64,000 bases of DNA from DAOULT01 sp964646625 (GTDB lineage: Bacteria > Chloroflexota > Anaerolineae > CAZYHC01), in assembly GCA_964646625.1 (NCBI GenBank), contig CAZYHC010000008.1, forward strand, positions 1 through 64,000, written 5' to 3'. Positions 24,365-33,919 of the stretch are shown piece after piece. The translations under genes were made by a program, and so were the position numbers. A model generated the notes under the pieces. That model was not told the DNA's origin and made no database searches. It worked only from the letters and a program-made list of their open reading frames with translations. Position 1 is the first letter of the stretch. Each line of letters starts with the position of its first letter.

Positions 24365-25228
24365 ATGAAACTATCTGACCGCATGTACGGTTTCTTATTG
24401 AACCTGCCAGGCTTGATAATAGTAGTTTTCTGGGTCTTCTTTCCCGCCTTTCTTCTCTTCCAGACAAGTTTTCTTCGATATGACAATATGAGTCCCGTGG
24501 TATTCAATGGACTTCAGAATTACGCCCAACTATTTGAGGATCGTCTTTTTCTGATGAGCCTCAGGCGCATAGCCATATTCTGTGCCGGTACTACGGCGCT
24601 CACCTTCGCGGGAGGACTCTTGCTTGCTCTGGCTCTAACCCAAATTACCAAGGGCTCAGACTTCTTCAGAGCGCTTATGATCGTCCCCTGGGCGGTCCCC
24701 GCCGTGGTCTCGGGTATAATCTGGAAATGGATGTTCAGTCCGGACTTCGGGGTAGTAAGCGACCTGCTCATGAAAATAGGACTGCTAAAGACCCCCCTGA
24801 GTATATATGGCGACCCTAACCTGGCTATGGCGGGGGTCATCATCGCAGATAGCTGGACCCGCATCCCCTTCATGGGCATCATCCTGCTGGCGGCCCTGAT
24901 CAGTATTCCTTCAGAATTGCATGAGGCCGCCAAGGTGGATGGCGCGGATGCCCTGGCCAGGTTCAGATACATCTCTTTACCGCTTATCAAACAACCGGCC
25001 CTCGTAGGACTCTTAATCACCATTATGTTCTCCTTCAGAACCATCGATATCATCATCCCTTTAACCGCCGGAGGACCTGGAAAAGCCACCTACGTTTTTG
25101 GCTATTATATCTGGGATCAAATCATCAAGACCCTCAACTTTGGCCGTGCGGCCGCAGGTGGAGTGGTGTTATTTGGCATAACCTCGGCGATCACGGCTAT
25201 TTTCATATATCTGATGCGGAGGGAGTGA
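24365..25228 (+). CDS. Sugar ABC transporter permease (MalF/UgpA type)
   Basis: 287 residues, six transmembrane segments. The EAA loop is EAAKVDGADALARFRYISLP, and the FGVVSDLLMKIGLL segment before it is typical of the UgpA/MalF group. It forms the channel with the next gene product. GGGAGG lies 9-10 nt before the ATG. Confidence 0.92.
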   Translation: MKLSDRMYGFLLNLPGLIIVVFWVFFPAFLLFQTSFLRYDNMSPVVFNGLQNYAQLFEDRLFLMSLRRIAIFCAGTTALTFAGGLLLALALTQITKGSDFFRALMIVPWAVPAVVSGIIWKWMFSPDFGVVSDLLMKIGLLKTPLSIYGDPNLAMAGVIIADSWTRIPFMGIILLAALISIPSELHEAAKVDGADALARFRYISLPLIKQPALVGLLITIMFSFRTIDIIIPLTAGGPGKATYVFGYYIWDQIIKTLNFGRAAAGGVVLFGITSAITAIFIYLMRRE

Positions 25229-25237
25229 TAAAGACCA

Positions 25238-26071
25238 ATGAAAGATAGAATTCTTGAAAGTAGGGCCTTGCCCTATACGGTAGCCCTGATCGTGCTGGCG
25301 GTGATGATGCTACCTATCTATTGGACCGTGGTAACCGCCTTCAAACCAGATGTGGAAACCTATGTCTTTCCCCCCGTCTATTTTCCCCGTCATCCCTCTA
25401 TCATTCCCTTTAAGCTCCTGTTCGAAGACTACCCTTTTCTCTCTTACCTGAGGAACTCAGTTATTGTCGCTACCGTGACCACCGCCATCGTCACCGTTAT
25501 CGGCGTGTTTGCGGCCTATGGCTTGAGTCAATACCGGTTCAAAGGAAGCGGTTTGCTCTTATACGTCCTTTTGGGGACTCGCATCATACCGCCCCTCTCG
25601 TTGCTTCTTCCCTTTTATATCCTGGTCAGCCGCTTAGGGTTGGCTGATACTTTAAGCAGCATGATCATTGCTAATATTTACCTGACTTACCCCTTTGCCG
25701 TGTTGATTATAAAACCATTTTTTGATGCCTTTCCCCGGGAATTGATAGACGCGGCCATCGTCGATGGATGTTCAAGGACAGGGGCTCTTTTGAGGATCGT
25801 TTTACCGGTCGGCGCTCCCTCTATAGCGGCCTCCGCCATAATAACCTATCTCTGGACCTGGAATGAATTCATCTATGCCTTTGTATTCACCTCGACCCCT
25901 GCCGCGCAGCCGATAACCGTGGGCTGTTTTGACTGCATAGGAGATATATTTGTAAATTGGAATCAGATGTGTGCAGGAGCCTTAACGGCGGCTCTGCCGG
26001 GCATAATATTCGTATTTATTGCCCAAAAGTATATCATAGAGGGACTGACCGCCGGAGCGTTGAAGTTCTAG
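25238..26071 (+). CDS. Sugar ABC transporter permease (MalG/UgpE type)
   Basis: 277 residues, six transmembrane segments. The EAA loop is DAAIVDGCSRTGALLRIVLP and the C-terminus ends in GLTAGALKF, a signature of this group. It follows the partner permease by 9 nt. The operon ends here; a hairpin (about 26101-26131) lies between it and the convergent pirin gene. Confidence 0.92.
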   Translation: MKDRILESRALPYTVALIVLAVMMLPIYWTVVTAFKPDVETYVFPPVYFPRHPSIIPFKLLFEDYPFLSYLRNSVIVATVTTAIVTVIGVFAAYGLSQYRFKGSGLLLYVLLGTRIIPPLSLLLPFYILVSRLGLADTLSSMIIANIYLTYPFAVLIIKPFFDAFPRELIDAAIVDGCSRTGALLRIVLPVGAPSIAASAIITYLWTWNEFIYAFVFTSTPAAQPITVGCFDCIGDIFVNWNQMCAGALTAALPGIIFVFIAQKYIIEGLTAGALKF

Positions 26072-26192
26072 CCGATAATGCGGAGTATAACACCAGAACC
26101 CGCCGAGGGCAAGCTGGAGACCCTGGCGGGATTAACGAGGTGTTGTTAGCTGGCTTTCGTTCCTGCCATATCGACTTCGAGTTACTCTATCA

Positions 26193-27104
26193 CTATTTGC
26201 TATGTTTTAGGAACGTTCCACGTCGATATTCTTCAAATGCTATTCTCAATTCTTCCTGGGTATTCATCACAATAGGACCATGCCAGGCTACCGGCTCTCC
26301 AATCGGTCTGCCCGAAATGAGCAGAAACCGTACCCGTTCGTCCTCGGTTGAAATAGCCAACTCATCACCGTCGTCGAAAATGATCAGATTCTCAGGCCCC
26401 ATTAAGCACTCTCTCTTAAAATCGAAATAATTGATGCCTTCCACCTCATATCCATACGGGTCCCGCTCTTGCTCAAAGCATCCCTCTCCTTCTATCACAT
26501 AGGCAAAAACAGTGTACCCCCTTTTAACAGGATACGTGAAACTCGTCGTTGGTGGAACAGCGACATCCAAGTATTCGGGATCGATGACAATGTCCTGCAC
26601 CGGGCCGTTTACACCGTTCACTGCACCGCAAATAACCTTTATCTTTACGCCATTATCCAACGTGATTTCTGGAATCTGATCGCGCTTGACATCTCGATAG
26701 CGAGGGTCCATCATCTTATGGGAAGCTGGCAGATTGGCCCATAGTTGGAACCCCCACATTAATCCATCTTCCTGACCTTCGGGCATCTCCTGGTGAATAA
26801 TGCCGCTGCCAGCGGTCATCCATTGTACATCTCCTGAGGAAATGACCCCCTTATTGCCCATACTGTCGCCGTGTTCAACCTTGCCATACAGCATGTATGT
26901 AATTGTCTCGATGCCTCGATGGGGATGCCACGGAAAACCTTTGATATAGTCATGGGGATCGTCTGAATGAAAATCATCGAGGAGCAAAAATGGGTCGAGC
27001 TGTGGCACGTGTTGATAGCCGAATACCCTTTTCAGATGCACCCCAGCGCCTTCAACAGTTGGCTTACTTCTTAACACTTTTCTTATTCTTCTGGTAGCAC
27101 TCAT
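26193..27104 (-). CDS. Pirin-family protein
   Basis: 303 residues with the pirin cupin pattern: DPFLLLDDFHSDDPHDYIKG, FPWHPHRGIETITYMLYGKV and EHGDSMGNKG give the metal-binding His/His/Glu set, followed by the pirin C-terminal cupin (ENLIIFDDGDE). Bacterial pirins are iron proteins with quercetinase or regulatory activity. ATG at 27104 follows GAGGGGAGG. Confidence 0.92.
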   Translation of the reverse strand: MSATRRIRKVLRSKPTVEGAGVHLKRVFGYQHVPQLDPFLLLDDFHSDDPHDYIKGFPWHPHRGIETITYMLYGKVEHGDSMGNKGVISSGDVQWMTAGSGIIHQEMPEGQEDGLMWGFQLWANLPASHKMMDPRYRDVKRDQIPEITLDNGVKIKVICGAVNGVNGPVQDIVIDPEYLDVAVPPTTSFTYPVKRGYTVFAYVIEGEGCFEQERDPYGYEVEGINYFDFKRECLMGPENLIIFDDGDELAISTEDERVRFLLISGRPIGEPVAWHGPIVMNTQEELRIAFEEYRRGTFLKHSK

Positions 27105-27265
27105 TGTTAGCCTCCCCTCTTGAAAAGCCACCATTCATCTACGCAAACACCTGCCTCTTATTCTATAGATTCAGTATACTCTACTTCCCCTTTTTTGTCC
27201 AACGGCACGGAGGCCAAAGTTCTCCATACACGTATGTCTACGTTGCCGATGGGGGGACAGACCTC

Positions 27266-28054
27266 CTACCATCCTGCAAGCTCCTCGTCCCGAATATCGG
27301 TGATGAACATGTGACCTGGGGCGTGGGTGATCATGAACTCCAGTTTAGCCTGCCTGGCCACCACCTGGGGAGTCACCCCACAGGCCCAAAAGACGGGCGT
27401 TTCTCCTTCTTTGATGGTAACCGGGTCGCCGAAAGGGGGCTGGCCCAGATTCTCGATGCCGATGGCCGACGGCTGGCCGATGTGTATGGGCGCCCCGTGT
27501 ACCTGGGGATAACGGGCCGTCACCAACACGGCGAGAGGGACCTGGGAAAAAGGGATAGGCCGCATGGAGACCACCATCTGTCCGTGAAGACGGCCGGCCG
27601 GGACGCAATCGATGTTGGTGATATACATAGGCACGTTGCAGCCTTCCTCTATGTGCCGCACCGGGATACCTGCCGCCAAAAGGGCCGCTTCGAAGGTGAA
27701 GCTACATCCCAGCAAGAAGGCTACCAGGTCTTCCCGCCAATAGGCCTTGATGTCCGTCACCTCTGCCTCGAGCTTTCCCTGACGGTAGAGGCGATATTTG
27801 GGCAGATCGGTGCGCAGATCGGCCTGCGGGGCCAGACGGACGGGCTGCGGCGAACCGACCTCTGTGACTTCCAGCAGAGGACAGGGCTTGGGGTTGCGCT
27901 GGCAGAAAAGCAGGAACTCGTAAGCCAACTCTTGAGGCAGGATCACCAGATTGGCCTGGGCGTAGCCCGGAGCCAAACCGGCCGTGGGCCCGGTCCACTG
28001 GCCCTCCCGGATCGAAGTCCGTGCCTCTTGGGGATGGGCCCCTAAAAGTACCAT
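27266..28054 (-). CDS. DUF1445 putative hydro-lyase (D-glutamate cyclase-like)
   Basis: 262 residues matching the YcsI/DUF1445 family: TAGLAPGYAQANLVILP, FLLGCSFTFEAALLAAGIPV, HIEEGCNVPMYIT and FWACGVTPQVVA. Members are annotated as hydro-lyases, and a mammalian relative converts D-glutamate to 5-oxo-D-proline. Its place at the end of the pxpABC genes fits a role in 5-oxoproline or D-glutamate metabolism. It overlaps pxpC by 13 nt. Confidence 0.85.
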   Translation of the reverse strand: MVLLGAHPQEARTSIREGQWTGPTAGLAPGYAQANLVILPQELAYEFLLFCQRNPKPCPLLEVTEVGSPQPVRLAPQADLRTDLPKYRLYRQGKLEAEVTDIKAYWREDLVAFLLGCSFTFEAALLAAGIPVRHIEEGCNVPMYITNIDCVPAGRLHGQMVVSMRPIPFSQVPLAVLVTARYPQVHGAPIHIGQPSAIGIENLGQPPFGDPVTIKEGETPVFWACGVTPQVVARQAKLEFMITHAPGHMFITDIRDEELAGW

Positions 28055-29004
28055 TCTAAACCCTCCTCTATTCCTCTCTCAAGATTGCGTCTCATTTGCC
28101 GGTAGCGTTCCTGGGCCTCTTCGATGGTGGTGGCCTTGAATCGGATCCGGCTTTTGCCCGGCGAACACTGAGCCAGAAGAGGCATATCGGCGCTGACTAC
28201 GGTGGCGATCTTGGTATAACCGCCCGTCGCCTGGCGGTCGGCCATCATGATGATGGGTTGTCCGTCGGCGGGCACCTGCACCGTTCCCAGGGCAATCCCA
28301 TCGGAGATGATGTCTGCCGTCCCTTTGTGAACGATGAGTGGGCCCTGAAGGCGATAGCCCATCCGGTCAGAGGTGAGGCTGAGGAGATACTTTCCTGAGA
28401 GAAAAGTAGCCAGTCCCTCTTCGGTAAAATAATCGTCCTGGGGGCCAAGGATGACCTGTACCTCCAGCTCATCACTGTATGGCGGCAGGCCCTCGGCTGG
28501 CAGGCAGGCCCCGGCCAGACTGGGCAGGTGAACCATGCTGGAGCCTACCGGCAAAACGTCGCCTCCTTGAAGAGCACGCCCCTCGAACCCGCCAAAGCCG
28601 CCCCGCAGGTAGGTGGACCTGGAGCCCATAACAGGAGGAACGTCAAAGCCCCCGGCCACCGCCAGATAGGCTCGACAGCCGCTTTTCCGGGCCCCAAAGT
28701 CGATGATCCCTCCTCTGCGGACGAAAATGGCCGTCCACAAGGGTATCTCCCGGCCATTCAGGCGGGGAGTGAGGTCGCCGCCGGTCACGGCTATCAGGCA
28801 GCTCTGTCGGGCTCGTAGAACCGGGCCGGTTATGGTTATCTCCAGGGCGGCCTGGCCCCAGGAGTTGCCTACCAGGGCGTTGGCGGCCCGCAAGGCGAAA
28901 GGGTCCATCGCCCCGGCCACCGGAATGCCGAACCGTTCGTAGCCGTACCGCCCCAGGTCCTGCACGGTGGTCAGCAAGCCCCCCTCCAGAACCTCAAGCG
29001 TCAC
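28042..29004 (-). CDS. pxpC: 5-oxoprolinase subunit C (biotin-dependent carboxyltransferase-like, KipA/PxpC)
   Basis: 320 residues. Family motifs: TVQDLGRYGYERFGIPVAGA, MDPFALRAANALVGN, and LTSDRMGYRLQGP. With PxpA and PxpB it hydrolyses 5-oxoproline to glutamate using ATP. The start is taken as GTG at 29004 (giving MTLEVLEGGLLTTVQD) with AGGAG upstream, next to the pxpB stop. Confidence 0.9.
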   Translation of the reverse strand: MTLEVLEGGLLTTVQDLGRYGYERFGIPVAGAMDPFALRAANALVGNSWGQAALEITITGPVLRARQSCLIAVTGGDLTPRLNGREIPLWTAIFVRRGGIIDFGARKSGCRAYLAVAGGFDVPPVMGSRSTYLRGGFGGFEGRALQGGDVLPVGSSMVHLPSLAGACLPAEGLPPYSDELEVQVILGPQDDYFTEEGLATFLSGKYLLSLTSDRMGYRLQGPLIVHKGTADIISDGIALGTVQVPADGQPIIMMADRQATGGYTKIATVVSADMPLLAQCSPGKSRIRFKATTIEEAQERYRQMRRNLERGIEEGLEWYF

Positions 29005-29008
29005 TTCT

Positions 29009-29731
29009 CTACTCCTCTCTTTCCAGCCGGGCCTGGTATTCCTCCTCAGAGATGGGCACAAAACGCACCCTTTCCCCTGCCTGGAGCAGGGTCGGCGGGT
29101 CGTGTTGCGGGTCGAAAAGCTTCAGCGGCGTGCGCCCGATCAGTCTCCAGCCGCCGGGGGTGGCGATGGGGTAGATACCTGTCTGCTGGCCGGCCAGGGC
29201 TACCGTGCCGGCCGGCACCAGGGTGCGCGGGGTAGACAGGCGCGGGGTGGCAATGGCCTCCGGCAACCCGCCCAGATAAACGTAACCGGGCGAAAAGCCC
29301 AGCATGTAGACCAGGTAGGTGGCGCCGGAGTGAATCTGGATCACCTCTTCCACGCTGAGGCCGTTGTGTTCGGCCACAAAGGACAGGTCCGGTCCGAACT
29401 CCCCCCCGTAGAGGGTCGGGATCTCGACCAGCCGAGGTTCTGGCAGAGAATACTCCTGCTCTCTCTCCAACAGGGAACGAACGAAGTCCATGAGCTGACC
29501 GTAGGAGAGATGCAAAGGATCGTAGTGGACGAGCAGGGAGCGATAAGTAGGCACCGCTTCTTCCAGGCCGGGGATAGCGTTCTCTTCCAGAGCGTAGGCC
29601 AGGCACCGCACCTGGCGATTGATCCCTTCGTCTATCTGGTTGCCAAACTCTACCACCAGGGCAGCATCGCCAGCGGGTAGAAAACGCGGTTTACCGCCGG
29701 CACAAGGCCAGGCGGCTTTGTTACCATACAT
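29009..29731 (-). CDS. pxpB: 5-oxoprolinase subunit B (KipI/PxpB)
   Basis: 240 residues. Typical N-terminus (FLPAGDAALVVEFGNQIDEG), then YRSLLVHYDP and the conserved GFSPGYVYLGGLPEAIATPR and AGTVALAGQQTGIYP. Partner of PxpC in 5-oxoprolinase; B. subtilis KipI also inhibits a sporulation kinase. Confidence 0.92.
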   Translation of the reverse strand: MYGNKAAWPCAGGKPRFLPAGDAALVVEFGNQIDEGINRQVRCLAYALEENAIPGLEEAVPTYRSLLVHYDPLHLSYGQLMDFVRSLLEREQEYSLPEPRLVEIPTLYGGEFGPDLSFVAEHNGLSVEEVIQIHSGATYLVYMLGFSPGYVYLGGLPEAIATPRLSTPRTLVPAGTVALAGQQTGIYPIATPGGWRLIGRTPLKLFDPQHDPPTLLQAGERVRFVPISEEEYQARLEREE

Positions 29732-29743
29732 ACTCTTGCCCTG

Positions 29744-30508
29744 CTAGAGAAAAGTGCCCAGCGGAGCCACCTCGATCCCGGCCGCCTCCAACTCCTGGCG
29801 AACGGTCTGGGCAATGACCAGGGCCGTCGGGGTATCGCCGTGGAGACAAACGGTGTCGGCCCTGACGGGGATTTCCTGGCCGGTGTGGGCCACGATCACC
29901 CCCTCGCGCACCAGCCTGACCACCTGCTGGGCAGCCTTCTGCGGCTCTTCGATCACCGAGCCGGGGATTTTGCGCGATTGCAGCGTGCCGTCGGGCTCGT
30001 AGACCCGGTCGGCGTAGGCTTCGGCGGCCACCCGCAGGCCGACCGCTTCGGTCGGCTCGATCATGGCCGAACCAGCCAGACAGACCACGATCAACTCTTT
30101 GCTGAAGCGGGCGATGCCCCGCGCGATGGCTTCGGCAAGGGCCGGATCGACGGCAGCCATGTTAGCCAGCGCGCCATGGGCTTTAACGTGGACGAGAGGC
30201 ACGCCCTGAGCCTGGGCGAAGGCCGCTAAAGCTCCTAACTGGTACAAAATGCAGTTCTCGATCTCCTCGGCGGAGAGGCGCATCGGTCGCCGTCCAAAGC
30301 CCCACAGGTCAGGGAAGCCAGGATGAGCGCCAACGCCCACCCCGTGCTGAGCCGCCAGGTGCACCGTGCGGTCCATGACCAGGGGGTCGCCCGCGTGATA
30401 ACCACAGGCGATGTTGGCCGAGGTGATGTAGGGCATCATCGCCTCGTCGTTCCCCAACGTATACCGCCCGAAGCTTTCGCCCATGTCGCAGTTGAGATCG
30501 ATTTTCAT
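29744..30508 (-). CDS. pxpA: 5-oxoprolinase subunit A (LamB/YcsF family, PxpA)
   Basis: 254 residues beginning MKIDLNCDMGESFGRY, the family signature; also ITSANIACGYHAGDP, GAHPGFPDLWGFGRR and CLHGDTPTA. ATG at 30508 follows GGAGGG. The order pxpA-B-C followed by DUF1445 forms a complete 5-oxoprolinase set. Confidence 0.93.
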   Translation of the reverse strand: MKIDLNCDMGESFGRYTLGNDEAMMPYITSANIACGYHAGDPLVMDRTVHLAAQHGVGVGAHPGFPDLWGFGRRPMRLSAEEIENCILYQLGALAAFAQAQGVPLVHVKAHGALANMAAVDPALAEAIARGIARFSKELIVVCLAGSAMIEPTEAVGLRVAAEAYADRVYEPDGTLQSRKIPGSVIEEPQKAAQQVVRLVREGVIVAHTGQEIPVRADTVCLHGDTPTALVIAQTVRQELEAAGIEVAPLGTFL

Positions 30509-30524
30509 CAGGATCGCCCTCCTC

Positions 30525-30758
30525 TCACTTTTTCGCTCCACAATCAGGCAAAGGATGACCCAGCTTGAGGCCAATGAGAATCCAGTCCTCCAGGGTGGAG
30601 CGCAGTTCGTCTTCACACTCGCGCAGGGTAGAGGCGAAAGCGATAACCCCTTTGCATGAAGGAATCCGCCCGGCGAAAGAGTCCTCTTCTAATTTGTCAT
30701 AAACTGCGTATGCGAGAGCCTGATTGACGTAATCGGTCAGAATAAACCTGGCCGCCAT
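30525..30758 (-). CDS. HicB-like antitoxin-family protein, solitary
   Basis: 77 residues with the HicB partial RNase-H-fold pattern: AVYDKLEEDSFAGRIPSCKG, VIAFASTLRECEDELRSTLE, DWILIGLKLGHPLP. No HicA-like double-stranded-RNA-binding toxin is adjacent, so it is an orphan or acts with the upstream MNT-HEPN pair. GGAGGTG lies 5 nt before the ATG. Confidence 0.75.
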   Translation of the reverse strand: MAARFILTDYVNQALAYAVYDKLEEDSFAGRIPSCKGVIAFASTLRECEDELRSTLEDWILIGLKLGHPLPDCGAKK

Positions 30759-30794
30759 CAGAACACCTCCGGTAATTGTCTAACCAAACGCCGC

Positions 30795-31184
30795 TTACGA
30801 GATCTTCTGGACAATGTATTCCACCATTTGGCGGATACCGGACATCGCCTTATGAAACTTCTCTATCGGCGGTGGCGGCGAGAGGATGAAAGGATAGCGC
30901 TGCTCAACGTAAAATTCAGTTGTGAAGCGACACGCGTCCCGAAAAGCTTCAAATTTCTCATCATAAGACACAGCAGCGTTTAGTAAGTCCTCCAGGTCGT
31001 GAGTCCGTTTAAGTTCACACCCTTGACCAAGTAGATAGCCTTTCAGATACTTCTCCGCAGCCTGCTGCAAGTGGAATCCTGCTCCCTCTACATCGTCAAT
31101 GGCTAGCAAAGCGTCTACCCGCCGAAGGTCTTTATCCGCTTTATCAAACCAATCTTGAGGCAATCTGGATTCCCTACGCGCCAT
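30795..31184 (-). CDS. HEPN-domain toxin (MNT-HEPN pair)
   Basis: About 129 residues, helical HEPN fold: WFDKADKDLRRVDALLAIDD, GAGFHLQQAAEKYLKGYLL and KRTHDLEDLLNAAV. HEPN proteins are RNases or targets of AMPylation by their partner. It overlaps the nucleotidyltransferase gene by 11 nt; ATG at 31184 gives MARRESRL. Confidence 0.85.
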   Translation of the reverse strand: MARRESRLPQDWFDKADKDLRRVDALLAIDDVEGAGFHLQQAAEKYLKGYLLGQGCELKRTHDLEDLLNAAVSYDEKFEAFRDACRFTTEFYVEQRYPFILSPPPPIEKFHKAMSGIRQMVEYIVQKIS

Positions 31185-31506
31185 AGAGGATTTCACCCTT
31201 TTCAATTATCTCCACAAAGAACGGATCACCCATATCAATACGTTCTTGCAACTCATCCGGCGTTACGACCAAAGGCTGAATAGGCGTGCGCCGATTCGGG
31301 TCCCAGCAGATACGACGTACCTCAACCCGCCGCTCAAAAGGGGTAGCTCCGGTTTCCTTGACGATCAACAGATCCAAATCGCTATCACGGTCTGGCTCCC
31401 CGCAGGCATATGAGCCGAAAAGAATCACCTGCAAAGGGGAATATCCCGCAACAAGCTTGCGGAGTAGCCTGTTTAGATCATCTTGAGCAGAGCCTTCAAG
31501 TTTCAT
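31174..31506 (-). CDS. MNT-type nucleotidyltransferase antitoxin
   Basis: 110 residues with the nucleotidyltransferase core VILFGSYACGEPDRDSDLDL (GSx10DxD), the catalytic Asp pair intact. In MNT-HEPN modules this enzyme AMPylates and silences the HEPN toxin. It starts 3 nt after the livF stop, so it appears appended to the liv operon. Confidence 0.87.
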   Translation of the reverse strand: MKLEGSAQDDLNRLLRKLVAGYSPLQVILFGSYACGEPDRDSDLDLLIVKETGATPFERRVEVRRICWDPNRRTPIQPLVVTPDELQERIDMGDPFFVEIIEKGEILYGA

Positions 31507-31509
31507 CCT

Positions 31510-32214
31510 TCAAATCCCCAGGTACGCTTTTCTCACCATATCCGTCTCTAGCAACTCCGCGCCGCTGCCTTCCAACACCACGTTGCCGGTTTGCAGCACG
31601 TAAGCCCTATCGGCCAACTCCAGCGCCTCGCGGACGTTCTGCTCCACCAGCAAGATGGTCATCCCCTCAGCCTTGATCTGCCTGATAGTATCGAAGATAG
31701 CAGTCACCAGCATGGGCATCAGGCCCAGGGAAGGCTCATCCAGCATCAGGAGCCTGGGCCTGGACATCAATCCCCGGGCGATGGCTAGCATTTGCTGCTC
31801 CCCGCCGGAGAGGGTTCCGGCTCTCTGGTTAAACCTCTCCTTCAGGATAGGGAAGAGGTCAAAGACCCGCTCCAGGGTTTCCTCCCTTATATTCTCAGAT
31901 TTTTGGGTGTAGGCGCCCAGGCGGAGGTTGCGTCCCACAGTCATGTACCGAAAGATGCGTCGGCCTTCGGGCACGTGAGAGATTCCCATTTCCACGATGC
32001 GGTGGGGTGGCTCCTGGTCTATTCTCTGGGACAGGAATTCGACGCGGCCCTGCTCGGGATGAAGCAGGCCCGAAATGGTTTTCAGCAAAGTGCTCTTACC
32101 AGCCCCATTGGCCCCTATGATGGAGACAATCTGCCCTTCTTCGATGGAGAAGGATACGTCGTGGATGGCCGGGACCCCGTCGTAGCAAACTCTGAGGTTA
32201 CTCACTTTTAACAT
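31510..32214 (-). CDS. livF: Branched-chain amino acid-type ABC transporter ATPase LivF
   Basis: 234 residues. Walker A GANGAGKST, signature LSGGEQQ, Walker B LLMLDEPSLGL, and the LivF-specific YLGI-type C-terminus. ATG at 32214 overlaps the livG end by 17 nt. Confidence 0.93.
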   Translation of the reverse strand: MLKVSNLRVCYDGVPAIHDVSFSIEEGQIVSIIGANGAGKSTLLKTISGLLHPEQGRVEFLSQRIDQEPPHRIVEMGISHVPEGRRIFRYMTVGRNLRLGAYTQKSENIREETLERVFDLFPILKERFNQRAGTLSGGEQQMLAIARGLMSRPRLLMLDEPSLGLMPMLVTAIFDTIRQIKAEGMTILLVEQNVREALELADRAYVLQTGNVVLEGSGAELLETDMVRKAYLGI

Positions 32215-32929
32215 GATACCTCTCCCCCAGATAGGCTTTGATAACTTTTTCGTCTTGGGCGATATCCTGTGGCGCACCTTCGGCGATTTTTTCTCCGTAG
32301 TCCAGTACCATTATCCGGCCCGAGATGGTCATGATGGCTTCCATCACGTGCTCCACGATGAGCAGGGTAACGCCCTGGGCATTTATCTTTTTGATCAGCT
32401 CCACCGCTTCCTTGACTTCCGCCGAGTTCAAGCCGGCCATGGCCTCGTCCAGCATCAAAAGCTGGGGCCGAGTAGCCAGGGTGCGGGCCAGTTCCAGCCG
32501 TTTCTGGTTGGCGATGGTCAGACTGCTGCCCAGGTCATCTTTCTTTTCCAGCAGACCGGAGAAGTCCAGTATCTTCAGGGCCTCTTCCCTGGCCTGGCCG
32601 GGGTCGGCCGTGCGGCAGAAAGCGCCGATCATCACGTTTTCCAAAACGGTCATCTCCTTGAAAATTTTGACGATCTGGAACGTTCGGGCCAGCCCGGCCT
32701 GGCAGATTTTTTCCGTTGGCAGCGCGGTGATGTTTTGGCCGTCGAACACCACCGCTCCCTCGTCCGGCCTGTAGAAGCCGGTTATACAGTTGAAAAGGGT
32801 GGTCTTACCCGCCCCGTTGGGGCCGATCAGACCCACCACCTCCCCTTGCTGGAGAGACAGATTTATGCGGTCGTTGGCCGTCAGGCCGCCGAACCTTTTG
32901 GTCAGATTGGTGATTTCCAGTAAGGCCAT
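32198..32929 (-). CDS. livG: Branched-chain amino acid-type ABC transporter ATPase LivG
   Basis: 243 residues. Walker A GPNGAGKTT and Walker B LLMLDEAMAGLN are intact; the signature position reads LTIANQKRLELAR, as often in LivG. It pairs with LivF as the ATPase heterodimer. Confidence 0.93.
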   Translation of the reverse strand: MALLEITNLTKRFGGLTANDRINLSLQQGEVVGLIGPNGAGKTTLFNCITGFYRPDEGAVVFDGQNITALPTEKICQAGLARTFQIVKIFKEMTVLENVMIGAFCRTADPGQAREEALKILDFSGLLEKKDDLGSSLTIANQKRLELARTLATRPQLLMLDEAMAGLNSAEVKEAVELIKKINAQGVTLLIVEHVMEAIMTISGRIMVLDYGEKIAEGAPQDIAQDEKVIKAYLGERYHVKSE

Positions 32930-32934
32930 TGGTC

Positions 32935-33903
32935 TTAACCCTCTCTGGCTCTAAATCTATTGACCAGCCCCATCAGGCCCGCAGGCTGGAAGACGGCGAT
33001 GATCACGATCAAAGCACCGTACACCAGCAGGTGCAGCCCTCTGATCCCCCTGCCGGCCAGATAGACACGGGTATATTCGGCCATCGGGATCAGCACGGCC
33101 GCGCCGATGATCGGCCCGGCGATGGTCCCCGTCCCGCCCAGCACGGCGATGAGACACACCTGGATGGACAGCATGAGAGGAAAGACGGTGTGGGGGTCGA
33201 TGAAAAGGACGTACTGGGCGTAAAAAGTGCCGGCCATGGCCGTAAAAGCGGCGCTGATGAGCATGGCGATGAGCTTATACCTGGTCACGTCGATGCCCAG
33301 TGCTCTGGCGGCATCGGGGTCGTTCTTGATGGCCCGGAAGTAAAAGCCCAACCGCGAGCGTTCGATTTTGTAAGTAGCGAACACCACCACCACCAGCATG
33401 GCTAGAATGATATAGTAGTAGGGCGCCTTGGTGGAGTGAAACTCGAAGTTGGGCAGGGACTCGTCGAGGAGGGGCAGAAACAAGCCCACCGCCCCGCCCA
33501 TAAACTTCCAGTTGAGGAAAGCGATGGCCACGATTTCGCCCAGAGCGATGGTGGCGATGGCGAAATAATGGCCCGCCAGCCGGAAGCAGGGGTAGCCGAT
33601 GATGATGGAAACGACCACCGCCATCAGGATGCCAGCCAACATGCCCAGCCAGGGAGTAATGCCCAGCTTCATGAACAGCGTGGTGGAAGTGTAAGCCCCG
33701 ATGCCGAAAAACACGGCGTGGCCCAACGAAACCTGGCCCGTGTAGCCGCCCAGGATGTTCCAGGCTTCACCCAGCAGGGCGTACATGAAAATCAGGATCA
33801 TCGTCCGCTGAGGGAAGGGGCGGTCGAATATGAAGGGAAAAGCCAGAAGAAAAATGGCTCCCCCTACAACCGCCACGATGCTGAGGCTTCTCGTTTTATC
33901 CAT
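32935..33903 (-). CDS. livM: Branched-chain amino acid-type ABC permease LivM
   Basis: 322 residues, eight to ten hydrophobic segments. Motifs: MYALLGEAWNILGGYTGQVS, LGHAVFFGIGAY, and AIKNDPDAARALGIDVTRYK. ATG at 33903 follows TAGGAGGTGGAGG. Confidence 0.92.
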   Translation of the reverse strand: MDKTRSLSIVAVVGGAIFLLAFPFIFDRPFPQRTMILIFMYALLGEAWNILGGYTGQVSLGHAVFFGIGAYTSTTLFMKLGITPWLGMLAGILMAVVVSIIIGYPCFRLAGHYFAIATIALGEIVAIAFLNWKFMGGAVGLFLPLLDESLPNFEFHSTKAPYYYIILAMLVVVVFATYKIERSRLGFYFRAIKNDPDAARALGIDVTRYKLIAMLISAAFTAMAGTFYAQYVLFIDPHTVFPLMLSIQVCLIAVLGGTGTIAGPIIGAAVLIPMAEYTRVYLAGRGIRGLHLLVYGALIVIIAVFQPAGLMGLVNRFRAREG

Positions 33904-33919
33904 TGCACTCCTCCACCTC

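Noticed and set aside
30525..30758. Complete HicAB module
   Set aside because: No HicA-like toxin gene lies next to the HicB-like gene; the neighbours are HEPN and pxpA.
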